Shown here one piece after another: positions 61,336 to 64,000 of a stretch of 64,000 nt of DNA (position 1 is its first letter; every line of letters begins with the position of its first letter). Made by a program: the position numbers and the translations under genes. This DNA comes from Spisula solida. Lineage: Eukaryota; Mollusca; Bivalvia; Venerida; Mactridae. A model generated the notes under the pieces. The model was given only the letters and a program-made list of their open reading frames with translations, did no database searches and was not told the origin of the DNA. The stretch is from assembly GCA_947247005.1 (NCBI GenBank), contig OX365947.1:36412760-36476759 (forward strand), in the 5' to 3' direction.

Positions 61336-62540
61336 CATTTCTCTGTAACTTGCATGTAGAATTTCATGGAACTTAATCAAAATAAATAAGAACAACTATA
61401 CAGTACTTTGATGATGCCTGTCAGGTGTTTTTCCTTTGACAGTCATTTACCTTAATTTATTAAATATTTCTGTCTGTCCTTCCGTCTGCAGCCATTTTTC
61501 TACTAACTGGTACATTTTTAAGCAACTTAAAATAAAAAAGTCATGATGCCCGTCAAGTTTGTTTAAGTTGGTCAATTTTCCTTAAGAGTTATTACCCTTG
61601 ATTTACAGTATAATTCACTCTGACCGTCCATTCGCATTCATTTCTTTGTAACTAGCTTGTAGAATTTCATGAAACATAAAATGAATATGAGCACCCAATT
61701 ACTGTGATGATGACTGTCAAGTTATCATTATTGGTAAATTTTCCTTAGAGTTATTGCCCTTGATTTGTTGAAAAATTTCATCCGCCAGTCCATTTGCATT
61801 CAGTTCTTTGTAATTAGCTGGAAGAATTTCATGTAACTTAAAATGAATATGAACACACATTCTGTGTGTCAATTTTCTTGAGTTGTCACCCTTGATTTAT
61901 TGAAGAATTACCTCCGCCCGTCCTTTCTTAGTCATTTCTTTGTAACTAGCCGGTAAAATTACATGAAACTTAAAACGAAAATTAATGCTCACACTAAGAT
62001 GATGCCAGTCAAGTTTTGTTATTGGACAATTTTCTTTAGAGTTATTGCCCTTGATCGAATGAATAATTCACTCTGCCCATCCATTCACATTCATTTCTTT
62101 GTAAATAGCTGGTATGATTTCATGAAACTTAAAATGAATAGGAACGCTCATACTGTGATGATGTCCGTCAAGTTTTTAGCTCACCTGAGCACTCGTGAAC
62201 ATGTTTTACCTAATCTACATGAAACTTGGTCACAATGTTTGTCGCTTTGCAATCTAGGTAAAGTGCGTAACTAGGTCATCTGGGGTCAAAAACTAGGTCA
62301 CCAGGTCACTGATTCTGCCTAAACTGCTGGTCATATGGTGAGCGCTTTAGAGCCAATGGTCCTCTTGTTGTATTAGTCAATTTTCCTTGAGTTATTAAAA
62401 TTCTATCTGAATTTCATGAAATGTAAAATAAATACAAACTGTATGAACAACCATACTGTGAAGATGTCCCTCACTAATAACTGTAATGAGTTATTTTGAT
62501 ATAGTATCAATGGATGATTGAATCCCCTTTAGGCAATGCC
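61336..62540 (+). repeat. Six-unit tandem array, units 132-162 bp, split by another repeat
   Basis: CATTTCTTTGTAACTAGC, or close variants, starts units at 61336, 61493, 61639, 61801, 61933 and 62092. Each unit also carries GAATTTCATGAAACTTAAAA, GATGATGCCCGTCAAGTTT and GAGTTATTGCCCTTGATTT. The last unit is interrupted after GTCAAGTTTTT by the insert at 62178-62373 and then resumes with GTCAATTTTCCTTGAGTTAT. The 103-codon frame inside it is a by-product. Confidence 0.8.
62178..62373 (+). mobile_element. Interspersed repeat copy (AGCTCACCTGAGC family) inserted in the tandem array
   Basis: It begins AGCTCACCTGAGCACTCGTG and ends near CCAATGGTCCTCTTGTTG, with ATGAAACTTGGTCACAATGT and GGGGTCAAAAACTAGGTCAC inside. 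I recall this wording from a very abundant bivalve repeat that normally has many tandem ATGAAACTTGGTC units; this copy holds a single core. It sits cleanly inside a unit of the surrounding array. No transposase; the class is unknown. Confidence 0.65.
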
Positions 62541-62933
62541 TTAGTTCATATTACGATGTTGTCATTTGTGTACAAAGAATGTATAGACTCAACAGCCATG
62601 GAAACGCAACGGTTATCACCGTGTTATATTTCATTGTTTTTTTAATTTGGTATAATATCACATATCTCGCCATATATCACCATGTTTTTTATTTAATTGT
62701 ATTATTGTTGCTTTGTAAAAAGTTCTTTTCAGGACTAAATATGCAAATAAACTATATTCTATTCTAAGTAAGAAATAGTGAAGTCATTGTGCGCTTATAT
62801 CGTTATGTTTTAAAGGTACTCCTTTTACATTTGAATATTTTCTATTTGAGGTCATTTCTCGGTATGTTTATTGATTAATTCTATTTAAGGGCATTTGTTG
62901 GTCATTGAATTAGAGGAAGTTTAGATAATTAAA

Positions 62934-63287
62934 TTGTTCTTTGATCAAAATGAGTATAAAGAGTGGCAACATGCAAACTTTACCAATTCCCAAGTATTTA
63001 GGAGTCCAACTGCCTTGCGTTCAAGGAAACATTATGTGACGTACGTTTCGCACTTTGAACGCACCTGTTATTCGTTGAACGGTATGTTCAAAAAACATGT
63101 TTGTCACGTACGCCAAGTTTGGCTAACCATATCCAGGGGTGGTGTGTGTGAGCGAGTTCGATTAATAACTATAGTTACAAAAGTTCAACTAAACCTAGAT
63201 CGAACCAACCCTAGTCGTGTTCTAGTCTGGTTTGTCTAGCTACTCTGGTTCAACCTACGGCAAGACGCTTGTTTCTCTTGCACCAAA
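62934..63287 (+). promoter_or_regulatory. Presumed promoter / 5' UTR of the gene at 63288
   Basis: This stretch lies directly upstream of the well-supported start codon and is somewhat richer in G+C than its surroundings. It contains two variants of a short motif, GTGACGTACG near 63037 and GTCACGTACG near 63105, and several TCTAGTCTGG/TTCAACC-like words. No TATA box or obvious initiator is visible. A 101-codon open frame crosses it, but it shows no recognisable domain and is more likely chance. The promoter assignment is by position only. Confidence 0.35.
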
Positions 63288-63761
63288 ATGGCGACTAAAG
63301 GAAATTCGTAAGTTCATGACGAAGTATTTTTGTTCGTACACATTGTATTTCTTTATTTCAAATCACGTTGTTGAATTTACGAAAAAAAACGTTACAGTTA
63401 TTGTTATGTAAACATGTTTTGACCGGTACAAACCACTGTTACCTAATTCTGATGTATGTGTCATATGATTTCGCGATTTATACACCACTTAGAACTATTT
63501 CAATAGTAGGAGATTAATGACTTAAAATGATGTTAGGTTTTAATGATGTTGTTTGAAATTCTGTTAAATTATACAGATCAGCAAAACTATTTTTCCTTCA
63601 ACGTGTCAATCTGTGCAGTCCATATTTAAACCTGATGTTTGTCAATTACATGTTTATTTTCAGAGACAAACATTACAGTATTATGGTTAATCGGGATGGG
63701 TTTCGACTGAGGCTGACATGCTCAAAAGAAATTGTGGAAATGCTGAAATCTTCATCAGCAG
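63288..63761 (+). CDS. 5' end of a spliced protein-coding gene, product unknown (partial, runs off the window)
   Basis: Two coding exons are visible. Exon 1 is 63288-63307: ATG in a good initiation context (caaaATGG), then six codons and two bases, MATKGN plus part of Ser. It is followed by a consensus donor GTAAGT. The intron (63308-63663) ends in a pyrimidine-rich tract and TTTTCAG. Exon 2 is 63664-63761. It keeps the frame (SDKHYSIMVNRDGF, then RLRLTCSKEIVEMLKSSS) and ends CAG|GTTGTT, a plausible donor, with one base of the next codon. About 39 residues are therefore seen. They are charged and soluble-looking, with no signal peptide or membrane segment, and I recognise no family. Without the second splice the frame would stop 11 codons on, so splicing is the better model. 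The sequence just upstream has no TATA box. Further exons should lie beyond 64000. Confidence 0.7.
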
Positions 63762-64000
63762 GTTGTTACTGTGTTCTTATTTATACTACATAATCATTCA
63801 TTATATAAAATAGGTTGTTAATTGTCATAACATGCAAATGATTACCGGAATACAAAATAATATTCCTATATACCTGTTACCGTCTTCGCGGACTCTATAT
63901 AGTATCCGAGGGTGTTATTTGTGGGATAATATCAGAGATACATATACTGAAAATATGAAGTAACACACTATGAATTCAACGTTTAATCAACGCTTCATTC

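Noticed and set aside
61963..62274. A 103-codon frame
   Set aside because: It runs across two tandem repeat units and into the inserted repeat; the frame is not kept in other units.

Overview
The window looks like AT-rich, gene-poor nuclear DNA from an invertebrate animal, most likely a bivalve mollusc. The evidence is spliceosomal introns, an L2/CR1-like and an I-like LINE relic, many inverted-repeat DNA-transposon remnants, and interspersed repeats made of about 160-bp tandem units followed by (GGAC)n, a style I associate with bivalves. No operons, ribosome binding sites, CRISPR arrays, rRNA or viral genes were seen. The species call is an inference from repeat style; no search was run.

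Genes. The only convincing protein gene is the 5' end of a plus-strand gene starting at 63288 and running off the right edge: a 20-nt coding exon, a 356-nt intron with consensus ends, and a 98-nt exon. Four weaker exon candidates lie at 28024-28161, 28568-28672, 58240-58322 (minus) and 59247-59315. Nearly all other open frames are short and fall inside repeats or read antisense to retroelement relics.

Layout. 1-9.4 kb: mostly featureless, with degenerate tandem repeats at 3.4-4.2 kb and a repeat fragment at 7.5-7.9 kb. 9.4-16.7 kb: a foldback element, a 963-bp mariner-like element, a 405-bp inverted-repeat element, and a tandem segmental duplication. One copy of that duplication carries a 259-bp MITE and the other preserves the empty site. 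20-26.4 kb: one copy of a TTAA-bounded MITE, then a 3.98-kb region bounded by outward TTAA ends with about 570-bp inverted arms; it contains a palindrome-rich array, and its right arm holds a nested LINE tail. 28-38.2 kb: a 1.1-kb element with 163-bp inverted arms, small hairpins, a tRNA-like sequence, the second TTAA MITE copy, tandem-core/(ACGG)n repeats and a 425-bp foldback element. 41-50 kb: a minisatellite, another (GGAC)n repeat, a 5'-truncated LINE pseudogene (45.1-46.9 kb) and local duplications. 51-57 kb: a possible degenerate DNA transposon, an I-type LINE relic (RNase H part) interrupted by a 583-bp element with a perfect 8-bp target duplication, a second L2-like LINE relic and a 128-bp hairpin. 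57-64 kb: exon candidates, a pair of diverged direct repeats, a six-unit tandem array split by another repeat, and the gene start.

How it fits together. The window reads as a record of layered transposition: elements inside elements, with several insertions datable relative to each other by target duplications or empty sites. I found no coherent multi-gene system. The most unusual structures are the TTAA-bounded long inverted repeat with its palindromic core (22.4-26.4 kb) and the two insertions with clean before/after evidence (14.8 kb and 55.3 kb).
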